Shown here: positions 24,674-32,634 of the stretch, in pieces
Numbering within the stretch: the stretch's first letter is position 1
Layout: every line of letters begins with the position of its first letter
Source of the DNA: Porphyrobacter sp. ULC335
GTDB lineage: Bacteria; Pseudomonadota; Alphaproteobacteria; Sphingomonadales; Sphingomonadaceae
Length of the DNA stretch: 64,000 bases
NCBI RefSeq assembly: GCF_025917005.1
Contig: NZ_CP078091.1
Location: 744,001-808,000, forward strand
Reading direction: 5' to 3'
Made by a program: the position numbers and the translations under genes
The notes under the pieces: generated by a model
Database searches by the model: none
Told to the model about the DNA's origin: nothing
The model's input: the letters and a program-made list of their open reading frames with translations, nothing else

Positions 24674-25721
24674 CGTCCACCGATTCGATGATCCAGGCAT
24701 TGTGCTTCAGCGGTCGGCCAGACGCGTCGAAACGAGGCTCGAACTGAGCCTCCTTGTTCGGCATGATCGGCTGCGGAACGCGCCTGCGCCGCCCACGAGC
24801 GAAATCAGCAGGAGATTCGATCACCCACATTCCCTGAAGCGGTGGCGCGCGTTCTTTTGCCGCAGCCATGATTGGCGGTTCCAGATCGAGTTCGAACTGA
24901 TCGGGATTGGTGATACTGCGCGCTTTGCGTCGCCGTTCGAGCCAGATAGGCGCGAAGCGATGGATTTCGGACAGGCGCAGGCCGCGATACCGCCCCAGAA
25001 CCGCAATCGCGATGGCGGTGGTCGCAGGCATCAGCAGCGGCGACCATTCGATCAGCGCGAGTGCAAAGTCCGAAACCATCACGAATTCGATCACCACCGC
25101 CAGCATAAAGGTGTTGAACGCCATCTTCGCTGCCGGCTTGCCGCCGTCCTTGCCCCACTGTTTCCACCACCGCTCAACGCACAGCGCGCAGACGATCACG
25201 GGAAAGGCATCGACCTGCAGCTTGATGTCGAAAATCATCTGCATGGCGACCAGCACCAGCACGATCAGCGAGATCAATACGCCGAGAAAGCCCACGCGGG
25301 TCATCCGCAGCTTGAGCAGGCTCGGTGTCACGATCATGCCGACCAGCACCGATGAACACAGCACCACGGGCCCCATCACCGGACCGATCTGAAGGAAGGC
25401 GACCGCGATCAGCATCGGGGTGAACAGGCCGAACGCCTTCAACCCCACAAAGCTGCGCGCCAGCACCACCAGAAACGCGCCCAGCGGCAGCACCATCAGC
25501 AGGTTGGACGGCTTCAGCCCCCAGATCGCCTGCGACGTCGCCACCCCTTCGAGCGACGAGGGAAGCACGAAGTAACTGTCGGTATTGGCAATGCCAAGCC
25601 CGACCAGCACCGCCAGCACGAAGCCAACGGTGATGCCGACATAGAACGGCCGCTTGACCTGCGGGGTCGCGCGTTCCCAAGTCTGGCGGAGACGTGCGAT
25701 CACGTCAGAACACGTACCCAA
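24666..25721 (-). CDS. seven-helix membrane protein related to 7TM domains of inactive transglutaminase proteins
   Basis: A 351-residue protein with a first helix at about 26-46, then six more between 72 and 240, and a 110-residue basic cytoplasmic tail rich in Arg/Pro. In the family I think it belongs to, this 7TM unit is normally fused to an extracytoplasmic inactive transglutaminase domain. Here only a short loop (DSYFVLPSSLEG) follows the first helix, so that domain is missing. It is overlapped by the ATP-grasp ligase gene downstream and by the barrel gene upstream, so all three are almost certainly co-translated. Family placement is from memory and needs a profile search. Confidence 0.75.
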   Translation of the reverse strand: MGTCSDVIARLRQTWERATPQVKRPFYVGITVGFVLAVLVGLGIANTDSYFVLPSSLEGVATSQAIWGLKPSNLLMVLPLGAFLVVLARSFVGLKAFGLFTPMLIAVAFLQIGPVMGPVVLCSSVLVGMIVTPSLLKLRMTRVGFLGVLISLIVLVLVAMQMIFDIKLQVDAFPVIVCALCVERWWKQWGKDGGKPAAKMAFNTFMLAVVIEFVMVSDFALALIEWSPLLMPATTAIAIAVLGRYRGLRLSEIHRFAPIWLERRRKARSITNPDQFELDLEPPIMAAAKERAPPLQGMWVIESPADFARGRRRRVPQPIMPNKEAQFEPRFDASGRPLKHNAWIIESVDDV

Positions 25722-26646
25722 CCGACAGCGTCAGCCGATAGCCTTCGCGCTCGCGTACGCTTTCGTTGCTCTTGAAGAAGACGTACTTGGCCTCGGCCTC
25801 GACGCGCCACTTGCCGGGCCACCATAGCAGCTCGAGTTCGGGCACCACCTGCCGGTCGCGCCGCAGGGCGCCGTTATCGGCGATACGGTCATCGAAACGG
25901 GTGCGGATCACCTCGATCGCGGGGCGCACCCGAAGATCGGGAGCGATTGGCCGCGTATAGGCGGCGCCCGCGGATTCACGTTCATAGCCGCGATCGGGAT
26001 CGTCTGAACGGATGCTCTCCGCGCGCAGATCGAAGGCGAGATAGTGAAGAGGGCCAAACCGGCGGCGGTACTGCGCATCGACGCGCGGACCTTCGCCGGT
26101 GGTCGCCGGGTCTGCGCCGTTGTCGTACTGCCGGTCACGCCATGTGCCGGCCAGGCGGAAGCGGTTGTCCCGATCGGGCTCGAAGGTCAGCCGCGTCGAT
26201 CCCTCCCACGCATCGGTGTCGGCGGATTCGACCGTGACAAGGTCGTCGAACCGCCGCACCTGCGCCTGGATTTCGAAGCGGTCGGTGACGTCATGCTCGA
26301 CGCTCGCGGTGAGCCGGTCGCGCGAGACATCGCGGCGCCCGTCGCCAAGGCGGAACACCTCGATCCGGTCCGCCTCAAGCCGCACGCGGGTGCGCTTGCT
26401 CTCGATCCCGAGGCCGATCTGCCCGCGCACCGAAACGGCCTCGCCGTCGATGACGAGGTCCTCGTCACGGGTGGTGGTTTGGGCGCTGACAGTCTGCACT
26501 TCGATGCGGGCATCAGGTTCAAGCCGCCAGCCGGTGTCCGGCGCGGCTGCGAGCGGCGCGCCAAGGACAAGACCCAAAGCCAGCATCGCTGCCCGCCCCA
26601 GTCTTACGTACGGCCCCGAATTCAGCCGGAATGTAGTCAAAAACAT
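25705..26646 (-). CDS. outer-membrane beta-barrel protein of unknown function
   Basis: A 313-residue exported protein. A signal peptide (RLGRAAMLALGLVLGAPLAAA) precedes alternating short amphipathic strands such as KRTRVRLEADRIEVFRLG, RLTASVEHDVTDRFEIQAQV and HYLAFDLRAESIR. The last residue is phenylalanine in a YRLTLSVGYVF strand, the standard barrel-assembly signal. About twelve to fourteen strands seem likely. It starts the operon with the 7TM protein and the ATP-grasp ligase, overlapping the former by 17 bases. The AT-rich 150 bases upstream probably hold the promoter. Confidence 0.78.
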   Translation of the reverse strand: MFLTTFRLNSGPYVRLGRAAMLALGLVLGAPLAAAPDTGWRLEPDARIEVQTVSAQTTTRDEDLVIDGEAVSVRGQIGLGIESKRTRVRLEADRIEVFRLGDGRRDVSRDRLTASVEHDVTDRFEIQAQVRRFDDLVTVESADTDAWEGSTRLTFEPDRDNRFRLAGTWRDRQYDNGADPATTGEGPRVDAQYRRRFGPLHYLAFDLRAESIRSDDPDRGYERESAGAAYTRPIAPDLRVRPAIEVIRTRFDDRIADNGALRRDRQVVPELELLWWPGKWRVEAEAKYVFFKSNESVREREGYRLTLSVGYVF

Positions 26647-26763
26647 GATTAGCCCCCATTAACCACGCCGGATTACGGGGTGCATCGTTTAGATATTCCT
26701 AACCCTGATTATAAACATTCTTGGGTGTCGCGGCGCCTTGGGCCAACCCTTTGAAAACGCAAA

Positions 26764-26790
26764 GTGGCGGAGGCACAGGGCCCCCGCCAC
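26764..26790 (-). terminator. terminator-like hairpin after the first TonB receptor
   Basis: GTGGCGG and CCGCCAC arms (26764-26770, 26784-26790) with a GC-rich centre; on the - strand the stem is followed by TTTGCGTTTTC. It lies 25 bases past the receptor stop. Confidence 0.6.
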
Positions 26791-26814
26791 CAGTCTGCCG
26801 GATCGGCGCGCGGA

Positions 26815-29124
26815 TCAGAACTTCGCGGTCACTTCCACCCCGTAGAACTGCGGTTCGGCCGGAATGAACGTCGGAACGCCGAAAGCTCCGCCGGTGTTGC
26901 CCGCGTCCAGCAGGTAATCCTCGTTGAAGGCATTGCGGATGAAGCCCGCGATTTCATAACGCTCGTCGGCGAAGCTCAGGCCTGCACGCGCGTTGAACAG
27001 CGTCACCTTGTCCTGCGAAATCAGCGGATTGTTCGGCACCTCGAAGAAGATGCGGCTGCGATGTGTCACGCTCGGCGTGGCGAAGAAGCGGACGCCGCCA
27101 AAGTCCTTGTCGATCGTGAACCCGCCCGATGCCTGCCATTCCGGCTGCAAGCGGAAGCGCGCGCCGGAAAACTGCGGCGCAAAGCTGCTATTCTCGTCGA
27201 TCCCGCCGTCGATATAGCCGAAATTGCCGAACACATTGAGCCATTCGGTCACGTCCACCGCCAGCTCGCCTTCGATCCCGAGGTTCGACGCCTTGCCTGC
27301 GCTTTCGGTGCGGCTGGTGCCGTCCGGCAGGAGCACTGTCACCTGGAAGTCGTTGTAAACCTGATAATAGACGCCGAGCGCAGCCGACACCGAACCGCTC
27401 GCCAGCTTGATGCCGCCTTCGTAGTTCCAGACGGTTTCCTCGGGCACGTCGAGCCGGTTGGCAATAACGTTGGCCCCGTCACGCCGCGCGCCGAGCTGCA
27501 CCACCGGCGAGCGGCGCCCCTTGGAGACCGTGGCGAACACGTTCACATCATCCGTCACCCGGTAGAGCGCGTTGAAGCGCGGCAACACCGCGGTGAAATC
27601 GTCATCGGCGGTGAAGGTCTGCCCTCTGGTGTCGAGCTGGCCGGGGACCAGCGGCGCACCGGTCAGCACGCTGTTGGGCACGCGGGCGAAGAAGCCGGAC
27701 TGGCGATATTCGTCAAGGAACCGCACCCCCGCCGTCAGCTCGAGCGCCGCAAACGGCGTCCAGGTGGCGTCAGCGAAGACCGAATAGGCTTCGTTGCGAC
27801 CCTGATTTTCGAAGACCGAGGTGTAGGGAATGTTGGTGACCCCCAGCGAGGGGACACTGCCGTTCGGAGCCACGCAGAGGTTGCGCGGGTTGGCGAAAAG
27901 GCCGCCAAGGCAGGTGAGGAACACGCCTTCCTCGGTAGCGAAGGGCACCCGCTGGCTGCTGTCTTCGATGAACAGGTTCCACCCCGCACTCGCCCGCAGG
28001 CTGTCGCCCGCATAGGTGAAGCGGCCTTCGTGGCTGATCTGCCAGCCCTTCGCGATTTCGGCGAATTCGAGGAAGGGCGCAGCGCTACCGTCGGCATCGA
28101 ACACCTCGGCGCTGTCGAATTTGCGGTAGCCGTTGACTGTGGTGAAGCTCCACCCGTCGGCGAACTGGTAATCGAGCGTCAGGTTGAGATCATAGACCTC
28201 GCGGTTGAGGCCGAGCTGGTCGTCGCCCAGCGCGACTGCGCCGGCAGGATTGCCGGAGAGGTTGGCGTTGCGGAAGGCATTGGCCGCCCTGCCCGGTGCA
28301 CCCGTGAAGCCCGGGAAGGTGCCGGAAATGAATGGCGTGCCGCCGTTGCGCTGCTGGTCATAGGTGCCGATCAGGTCGACAGTGAGGTCAGTGGTCGGGG
28401 TCCAGCGCAGCGAGGCGCGCAGGCCCAGCTGGTCCTGTGCGTAAAGCTCCTCTTCCTGGTTCGGATTGAGGTTCTCGACATAGCCGTCACGCGTGCGCCA
28501 TTCGCCCGCAAGGCGGAACGCGAGCGTGTCGCTACCGATGTTGAGGAAGCCGCCCAGCAGCGTCTGGTTGAAGTTGCCGTATCCGCCGCGCACCTCGCCC
28601 GAGAAGCCCTCACGCGGACGGGCCGAAACCAGGCTGATCGCGCCCACGGCGCTAGCGGTGCCGAACAGGGTGGCCTGCGGGCCCTTGATCACTTCGACGC
28701 GCTCCAGATCGTAGATCGCCTGATAGCTGCCGCGCGAACGCGAGATGTCGACGCCGTTGTAATAGAGCGTGACGCGCGGGCCCTGCTGCGCCGAGCCGCT
28801 ATCCGAAGTGATGCCGCGGATCACGACGCCGGGGTTGTTGGCGCTCTGCTCCTGAATGAGAAGGCCGGGGACATAGCTTGAAAGCTCGTCGAGATCGGTC
28901 ACGCCAAGGTCGCGGATGCGATCGCCGGTGGTGGCGGTGATGGTGATTGGCACGTCGACGGCGCGCTGTTCGATCTTCTGCGCGGTGACGATGATCTGGT
29001 TGCCCGAGACGTCGTCGTCCTCGGCGGCAGCATCGGCGCTCTGCGCGAAGGCCGCATGCGGGGCGGCGGCGAGGGTGGCGGTCAGCGCAATTAGCGAGAC
29101 GCGCGTGAATGGGGTGCGGAGCAT
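26815..29124 (-). CDS. TonB-dependent outer-membrane receptor
   Basis: A 769-residue siderophore/nutrient receptor. The signal peptide ends near AAPHAAFAQ. The plug domain (about 50-170) includes NNPGVVIRGITSD and LERVEVIKGPQATLFGTASAVGAISLV. The rest is a 22-strand barrel ending YGVEVTAKF with the C-terminal phenylalanine. IIVTAQKIEQRAVDVPITIT near the start is the TonB-box region common in Sphingomonadales. No ligand can be assigned. It stands alone, with a large inverted repeat between it and ftsK. Confidence 0.93.
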   Translation of the reverse strand: MLRTPFTRVSLIALTATLAAAPHAAFAQSADAAAEDDDVSGNQIIVTAQKIEQRAVDVPITITATTGDRIRDLGVTDLDELSSYVPGLLIQEQSANNPGVVIRGITSDSGSAQQGPRVTLYYNGVDISRSRGSYQAIYDLERVEVIKGPQATLFGTASAVGAISLVSARPREGFSGEVRGGYGNFNQTLLGGFLNIGSDTLAFRLAGEWRTRDGYVENLNPNQEEELYAQDQLGLRASLRWTPTTDLTVDLIGTYDQQRNGGTPFISGTFPGFTGAPGRAANAFRNANLSGNPAGAVALGDDQLGLNREVYDLNLTLDYQFADGWSFTTVNGYRKFDSAEVFDADGSAAPFLEFAEIAKGWQISHEGRFTYAGDSLRASAGWNLFIEDSSQRVPFATEEGVFLTCLGGLFANPRNLCVAPNGSVPSLGVTNIPYTSVFENQGRNEAYSVFADATWTPFAALELTAGVRFLDEYRQSGFFARVPNSVLTGAPLVPGQLDTRGQTFTADDDFTAVLPRFNALYRVTDDVNVFATVSKGRRSPVVQLGARRDGANVIANRLDVPEETVWNYEGGIKLASGSVSAALGVYYQVYNDFQVTVLLPDGTSRTESAGKASNLGIEGELAVDVTEWLNVFGNFGYIDGGIDENSSFAPQFSGARFRLQPEWQASGGFTIDKDFGGVRFFATPSVTHRSRIFFEVPNNPLISQDKVTLFNARAGLSFADERYEIAGFIRNAFNEDYLLDAGNTGGAFGVPTFIPAEPQFYGVEVTAKF

Positions 29125-29273
29125 GGCAAGACTTCCCTGTTGGTGGAGAGGCCTTGCCGGTGACAGGCGATGGTGACGCCGCAGCGACGGCTTGGTGAAG
29201 CGCGCGTTACAGCGGATTTACAGTTTCGGGACGTTGCCCAAATGCATCTTTGTTCCGGGCCACTTGCGGTGGC

Positions 29274-29362
29274 GCAGACCACCCGCCCCACCTCCCCACC
29301 CGGCCACCATAGCCTGATGGTATCATTGGTGGCCGGGTGGGGAGGTGGGGCGGGTGGTCTGC
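29274..29362. repeat. perfect 36-bp inverted repeat with a G-quadruplex motif on each strand
   Basis: Left arm 29274-29309 and right arm 29327-29362 are exact reverse complements around a 17-base centre. The arms are almost purely purine or pyrimidine. The right arm holds GGGTGGGGAGGTGGGGCGGG (29335-29354): four G tracts with loops of 1, 4 and 1. The left arm carries the same motif on the other strand (29282-29301). It lies 25 bases beyond the ftsK stop and 150 bases before the start of the TonB receptor. No flanking target duplication is seen. Confidence 0.95.
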
Positions 29363-29386
29363 ATCGCGCGTCAGCGCGATCAAAAA

Positions 29387-31819
29387 CTAAAGCGGATTGC
29401 CGTCGCGATCGCGGTAGATCTCGCGGCGGCCGACATGGTTGGACGGGCCGACGAGGCCGTCTTCCTCCATCCGCTCGATCCACTTGGCGGCGGTGTTGTA
29501 GCCCACGCCCATCTGGCGCTGGAGCCAGCTGCCGCTCGCCTTCTGGTTCTCGATCACGATCTGGCAGGCCTGCCGGTACTTGCGCTCTTCCGGATTGTCG
29601 GAAGCGGTGAGTTCGTCCTCGAAGCCGAAGCCGCCGTCTTCCGGTTCCTCGGTGACCGCATCGACATAGGTCGGCGCGCCTTGCGAGCGCCAGAAATCCG
29701 CCACTGCCTCGACTTCCTCGTCAGAGACGAACGGCCCGTGGACGCGCACCATCGCGCCGGTGTTGGGCTTGTAGAGCATGTCGCCCTTGCCCAGCAGTTG
29801 TTCGGCGCCCTGTTCGCCAAGGATGGTGCGGCTGTCGATCCGGCTGGTCACCTTGAAGCTGATGCGGGTCGGCAGGTTCGCCTTGATGACGCCGGTGATG
29901 ACATCGACCGAAGGGCGCTGGGTCGCCATGATCAGGTGGATGCCCGCCGCGCGCGATTTCTGCGACAGGCGCTGGATCAGGACTTCGATTTCCTTGCCGA
30001 TGGTGACCATCAGGTCGGCGAGTTCGTCGACGATCAGCACGATCTGCGGCAGCGGCTGGTAATCGAGCTGTTCTTCCTCGAACAATTGCTCGCCGGTTTC
30101 AGGGTCGAACCCGGTCTGCACCCGCCGCCCGAGCGGCTTGCCCTTGGCGATGGCGGCGCTGACCTTCTCGTTGAAGGAGTGGATGTTGCGCGAGCTGATC
30201 GCGCTCATCATCCGGTAGCGGCGCTCCATTTCCTCGACCGCCCATTTGAGCGCGCGCACTGACTTGGCAGGCTCGGTCACTACCGGCGAAAGCAGGTGGG
30301 GGATATCGTCATAGGTCTTGAGTTCGAGCACCTTGGGATCGATCAGGATCAGGCGCAATTCGGCGGGCGTGAAGCGGTACAGCAGGCTCAGCAGGATGAC
30401 GTTGAGGCCCACGGACTTGCCCGAACCGGTCGTCCCCGCGACCAGCAAGTGCGGCATCGCGGCGAGATCGGCGATGATCGGCTCGCCCGCGATATCCTTG
30501 CCCAGAATGATCGGCAGGCTGCCCTTGGCATCGGCAAAATCGGCGCAGGCGGCCAGTTCCTTCAGCATCACCACTTGGCGATCCTGATTGGGCAGTTCGA
30601 TGCCCATAACAGTGCGTCCAGGGATCGGCGATACGCGCGCAGAGATCGCGCTCATGTTGCGGGCGATGTCTTCGGCCAGGCCGATCACGCGGCTCGCCTT
30701 GATCCCGGGGGCGGGCTCCAGTTCGTACATGGTCACCACCGGGCCAGTGCGCACCGCGGTGATTTCGCCCTTCACATTGAAATCGTCGAGCACGTTTTCG
30801 AGCAGGCGGGCGTTGCGTTCCAGCGCCAGCTTGTCGAGCTTGGGCGCCTTATCCTGCGGCGGTTCGGCCAGCAGGTCGAGGCTGGGCAGATTGTAGGGCG
30901 CGAACATATCGCGCTGCGCGGTCTTGGTGGTGGCGGCGCGTTTGGGCGGGGCCGAAGGATCGCTGATCTCGGGCGAGCGGCGCGGGCGGTCGTCAAAATC
31001 GGGCTCGGCGAGGCTTGCGCCCTTGGCGGCGCGGCGCGGGCGGGGGGCGGGCGCAGCATCGTCACCCTCTTCGCCATCACCCGCGAAGGCCAATGCGGGC
31101 GCGTTCTTGCGGCCCGGCAGCGGCAGGCGGCGCATCAGCCCGGCGAGCGAGCCGCCGCCGAGGAAATCGGGCAGGCTCATCAGCGCCCGCCAGTCGATCG
31201 CGAAAATGCGGGTCAGCAATGCCACGCCCACCGCAAGGCTGGTGAGCGCGAGGCCGAGGATCACCCAGCCTTCCGCCTGCTCGCCGAAACGCGCTGCGAC
31301 CGCCTGCACCGCACTCGCGCCGAGCAGGCCGGTCAGCCCTCCGGCCTGTGCGGGAAGCGTGCCGCCCGGCCCTTCAAAGCCGAGGCTGAGCACCGTCGCG
31401 ATCAGCGTCATGGCGATCAGCAGCAGCGCGGTCGGCATCCACCAGGCGGTGGTTTCGGGCGCGTCGCCATTCTCGACATCGCGCCACAGCTTGCGCGCCG
31501 AGACATAGAGCAGCGGCAGCAGCAGCGCGCCGGGCAGGCCGAAGATCAGCAGCACCCGGTCGGCCAGCCATGCCCCGCTCGCGCCCATCCAGTTAGCGAC
31601 TTCGCCGGGGTCGGCAGCGGTCGAGGGGCTGGGGTCGGTCTGGGTGTAGCTGGCGAGCGCCAGCGCGAGGAAAATGCATGCGCCCAGCAGCAGTCCGGCA
31701 CCGGTCATCTGGGCGATGCGGCGCATGCTGCGGCGCAGACCTGCGCGCCATTCGGCATCAGTCTGACGATGGGGGGTCTGGCGACCGGGTTTAACGGGTG
31801 TGACCGCGCGGCTGGCCAT
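29387..31819 (-). CDS. ftsK: DNA translocase FtsK
   Basis: Septal DNA pump of 810 residues that clears chromosome ends during division. Four N-terminal membrane helices lie at about 35-190. A Pro/Arg/Ala-rich linker follows, then the alpha/beta motor with LLVAGTTGSGKSVGLNVILLSLL (Walker A), PQIVLIVDELADLMV (Walker B) and MATQRPSVDVITGVIKAN. It ends with a gamma winged-helix domain YRQACQIVIENQK..GYNTAAKWIERM that would read KOPS-type sequences. The ATG at 31819 has an AGGAG site nine bases upstream. The gene follows a stand-alone gamma-domain-like gene. Confidence 0.95.
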   Translation of the reverse strand: MASRAVTPVKPGRQTPHRQTDAEWRAGLRRSMRRIAQMTGAGLLLGACIFLALALASYTQTDPSPSTAADPGEVANWMGASGAWLADRVLLIFGLPGALLLPLLYVSARKLWRDVENGDAPETTAWWMPTALLLIAMTLIATVLSLGFEGPGGTLPAQAGGLTGLLGASAVQAVAARFGEQAEGWVILGLALTSLAVGVALLTRIFAIDWRALMSLPDFLGGGSLAGLMRRLPLPGRKNAPALAFAGDGEEGDDAAPAPRPRRAAKGASLAEPDFDDRPRRSPEISDPSAPPKRAATTKTAQRDMFAPYNLPSLDLLAEPPQDKAPKLDKLALERNARLLENVLDDFNVKGEITAVRTGPVVTMYELEPAPGIKASRVIGLAEDIARNMSAISARVSPIPGRTVMGIELPNQDRQVVMLKELAACADFADAKGSLPIILGKDIAGEPIIADLAAMPHLLVAGTTGSGKSVGLNVILLSLLYRFTPAELRLILIDPKVLELKTYDDIPHLLSPVVTEPAKSVRALKWAVEEMERRYRMMSAISSRNIHSFNEKVSAAIAKGKPLGRRVQTGFDPETGEQLFEEEQLDYQPLPQIVLIVDELADLMVTIGKEIEVLIQRLSQKSRAAGIHLIMATQRPSVDVITGVIKANLPTRISFKVTSRIDSRTILGEQGAEQLLGKGDMLYKPNTGAMVRVHGPFVSDEEVEAVADFWRSQGAPTYVDAVTEEPEDGGFGFEDELTASDNPEERKYRQACQIVIENQKASGSWLQRQMGVGYNTAAKWIERMEEDGLVGPSNHVGRREIYRDRDGNPL

Positions 31820-31893
31820 GGGGGGTGTCTCCTGAGCGGAACACATCATGAATCCTACCGGCTGGCGGGTCAAACCTTTTCCGGTCCGATCCG

Positions 31894-32076
31894 CTAATGG
31901 AAGCTGTCCCTTGGCGGCGTGAGGATGCCGTTTGCCATCATCCGATCGATCCAGCGCGAGGCCTGATTGAACCCGACCTGGAAGCGGATCATCAGATGCG
32001 AGGTGCGTGGTTGGCCGCCGCGCGCGATATACTCGCAGGCGCGCCGGTAGAGCTCGTCATCGTCGCGGTCGTTCAT
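31894..32076 (-). CDS. stand-alone FtsK gamma-domain-like winged-helix mini-protein
   Basis: A 60-residue protein aligning with the C-terminal gamma domain of the FtsK encoded next door. ELYRRACEYIARGG, IRFQVGFNQASRWIDRMMANG and ILTPP parallel FtsK's YRQACQIVIENQK, MGVGYNTAAKWIERMEEDG and LVGPS. The start overlaps the stop of the ThiE-like gene (ATGA), and ftsK begins 74 bases downstream, so all three may share a transcript. By homology it should bind DNA. It lacks a motor, so it could occupy or modulate FtsK recognition sites. The gene-level identification is solid; the role is inference. Confidence 0.75.
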   Translation of the reverse strand: MNDRDDDELYRRACEYIARGGQPRTSHLMIRFQVGFNQASRWIDRMMANGILTPPRDSFH

Positions 32077-32612
32077 TGGCTCAAACCGTCGATGGCGGCC
32101 CAGCGGGGCCAGCGAAGGGCACCGGCGCGGTGGCGGTTCATGCCGCCGAGCGCGATCACCGGCAGTGGTGATCGCCCTGCCAGCAGCCGGAACCGCACCG
32201 CTCCCAGCGTCCCTCCCCCCGGATGCGAGCGGGTCGGGAAAACCGGCGAGAGCAGCGCCGCATCCGCTCCGATCCGCGCGGCAAGCCCCAGTTCGCCGAG
32301 GCTGTGCGCTGTGGCGAGGTGGATCAGCCCCGCGCGGCGCGGGGTGAGGCTGCGCGGCGCTCCATAGATGCCGTCTGCGCCCCATTCGCGTGCGGTCAGC
32401 GCCGAATCGGCGAGGATCGTCATATGGCCCCGCGCTTTCGCCACCCGCCTCAGCGCGCGGAACCGCGCATGGCGCTCCGCATCGGACAGGTGATAATGGC
32501 GGTAGATGAAGCCGGACCCGCGCGGCAGGCGGGCAAGCGTGCGCTCCAGCCCCGCATCATTGCGGGCATCGCTGATCAGCCAGATGGCAGGGAGAGTCTT
32601 TGCGCGCGTCAC
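32073..32612 (-). CDS. ThiE/TenI-like thiamine phosphate synthase family protein
   Basis: A TIM-barrel protein of about 179 residues from the thiamine-phosphate synthase/TenI family. The landmarks AREWGADGIYGAP, LIHLATAHSLGELGLAARIGADAALLSPVF and FPTRSHPGG followed by VIALGGMN match the phosphate and substrate loops. It is shorter than classical ThiE, and some N-terminal active-site residues are not apparent, so enzymatic activity is uncertain. GTG at 32612 is favoured because VTRAKTLPAIWLISD matches the usual first strand. ATG at 32636 would share bases with the divergent yggS start. Confidence 0.72.
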   Translation of the reverse strand: MTRAKTLPAIWLISDARNDAGLERTLARLPRGSGFIYRHYHLSDAERHARFRALRRVAKARGHMTILADSALTAREWGADGIYGAPRSLTPRRAGLIHLATAHSLGELGLAARIGADAALLSPVFPTRSHPGGGTLGAVRFRLLAGRSPLPVIALGGMNRHRAGALRWPRWAAIDGLSQ

Positions 32613-32618
32613 CCACCC

Positions 32619-32626
32619 GCTATAGA
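32619..32626. promoter_or_regulatory. shared, near-symmetric -10 element for two divergent genes
   Basis: The sequence CGCTATAGAGCG contains TATAGA reading right (32621-32626, eight bases before the yggS ATG) and TATAGC reading left (32624 to 32619, six bases before the GTG at 32612). The spacing would give leaderless or nearly leaderless mRNAs both ways. No strong -35 is visible on either side. Confidence 0.4.
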
Positions 32627-32634
32627 GCGCGGCC

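Noticed and set aside
25705..26646. Transglutaminase or aspartic protease partner for the ATP-grasp/7TM pair
   Set aside because: The third protein has a barrel pattern ending in Phe and no Cys-His-Asp or DTG motif.
26764..28881. Very long open frame on the + strand opposite the first TonB receptor
   Set aside because: It mirrors the receptor codon phase in GC-rich DNA, has no family-like sequence, and the - strand product is unmistakable.
29335..29354. Reading the G-rich arm as a cluster of FtsK KOPS sites
   Set aside because: KOPS in E. coli is GGGNAGGG. The arm has GGGGAGGT but no exact match, and closeness to ftsK may be chance.
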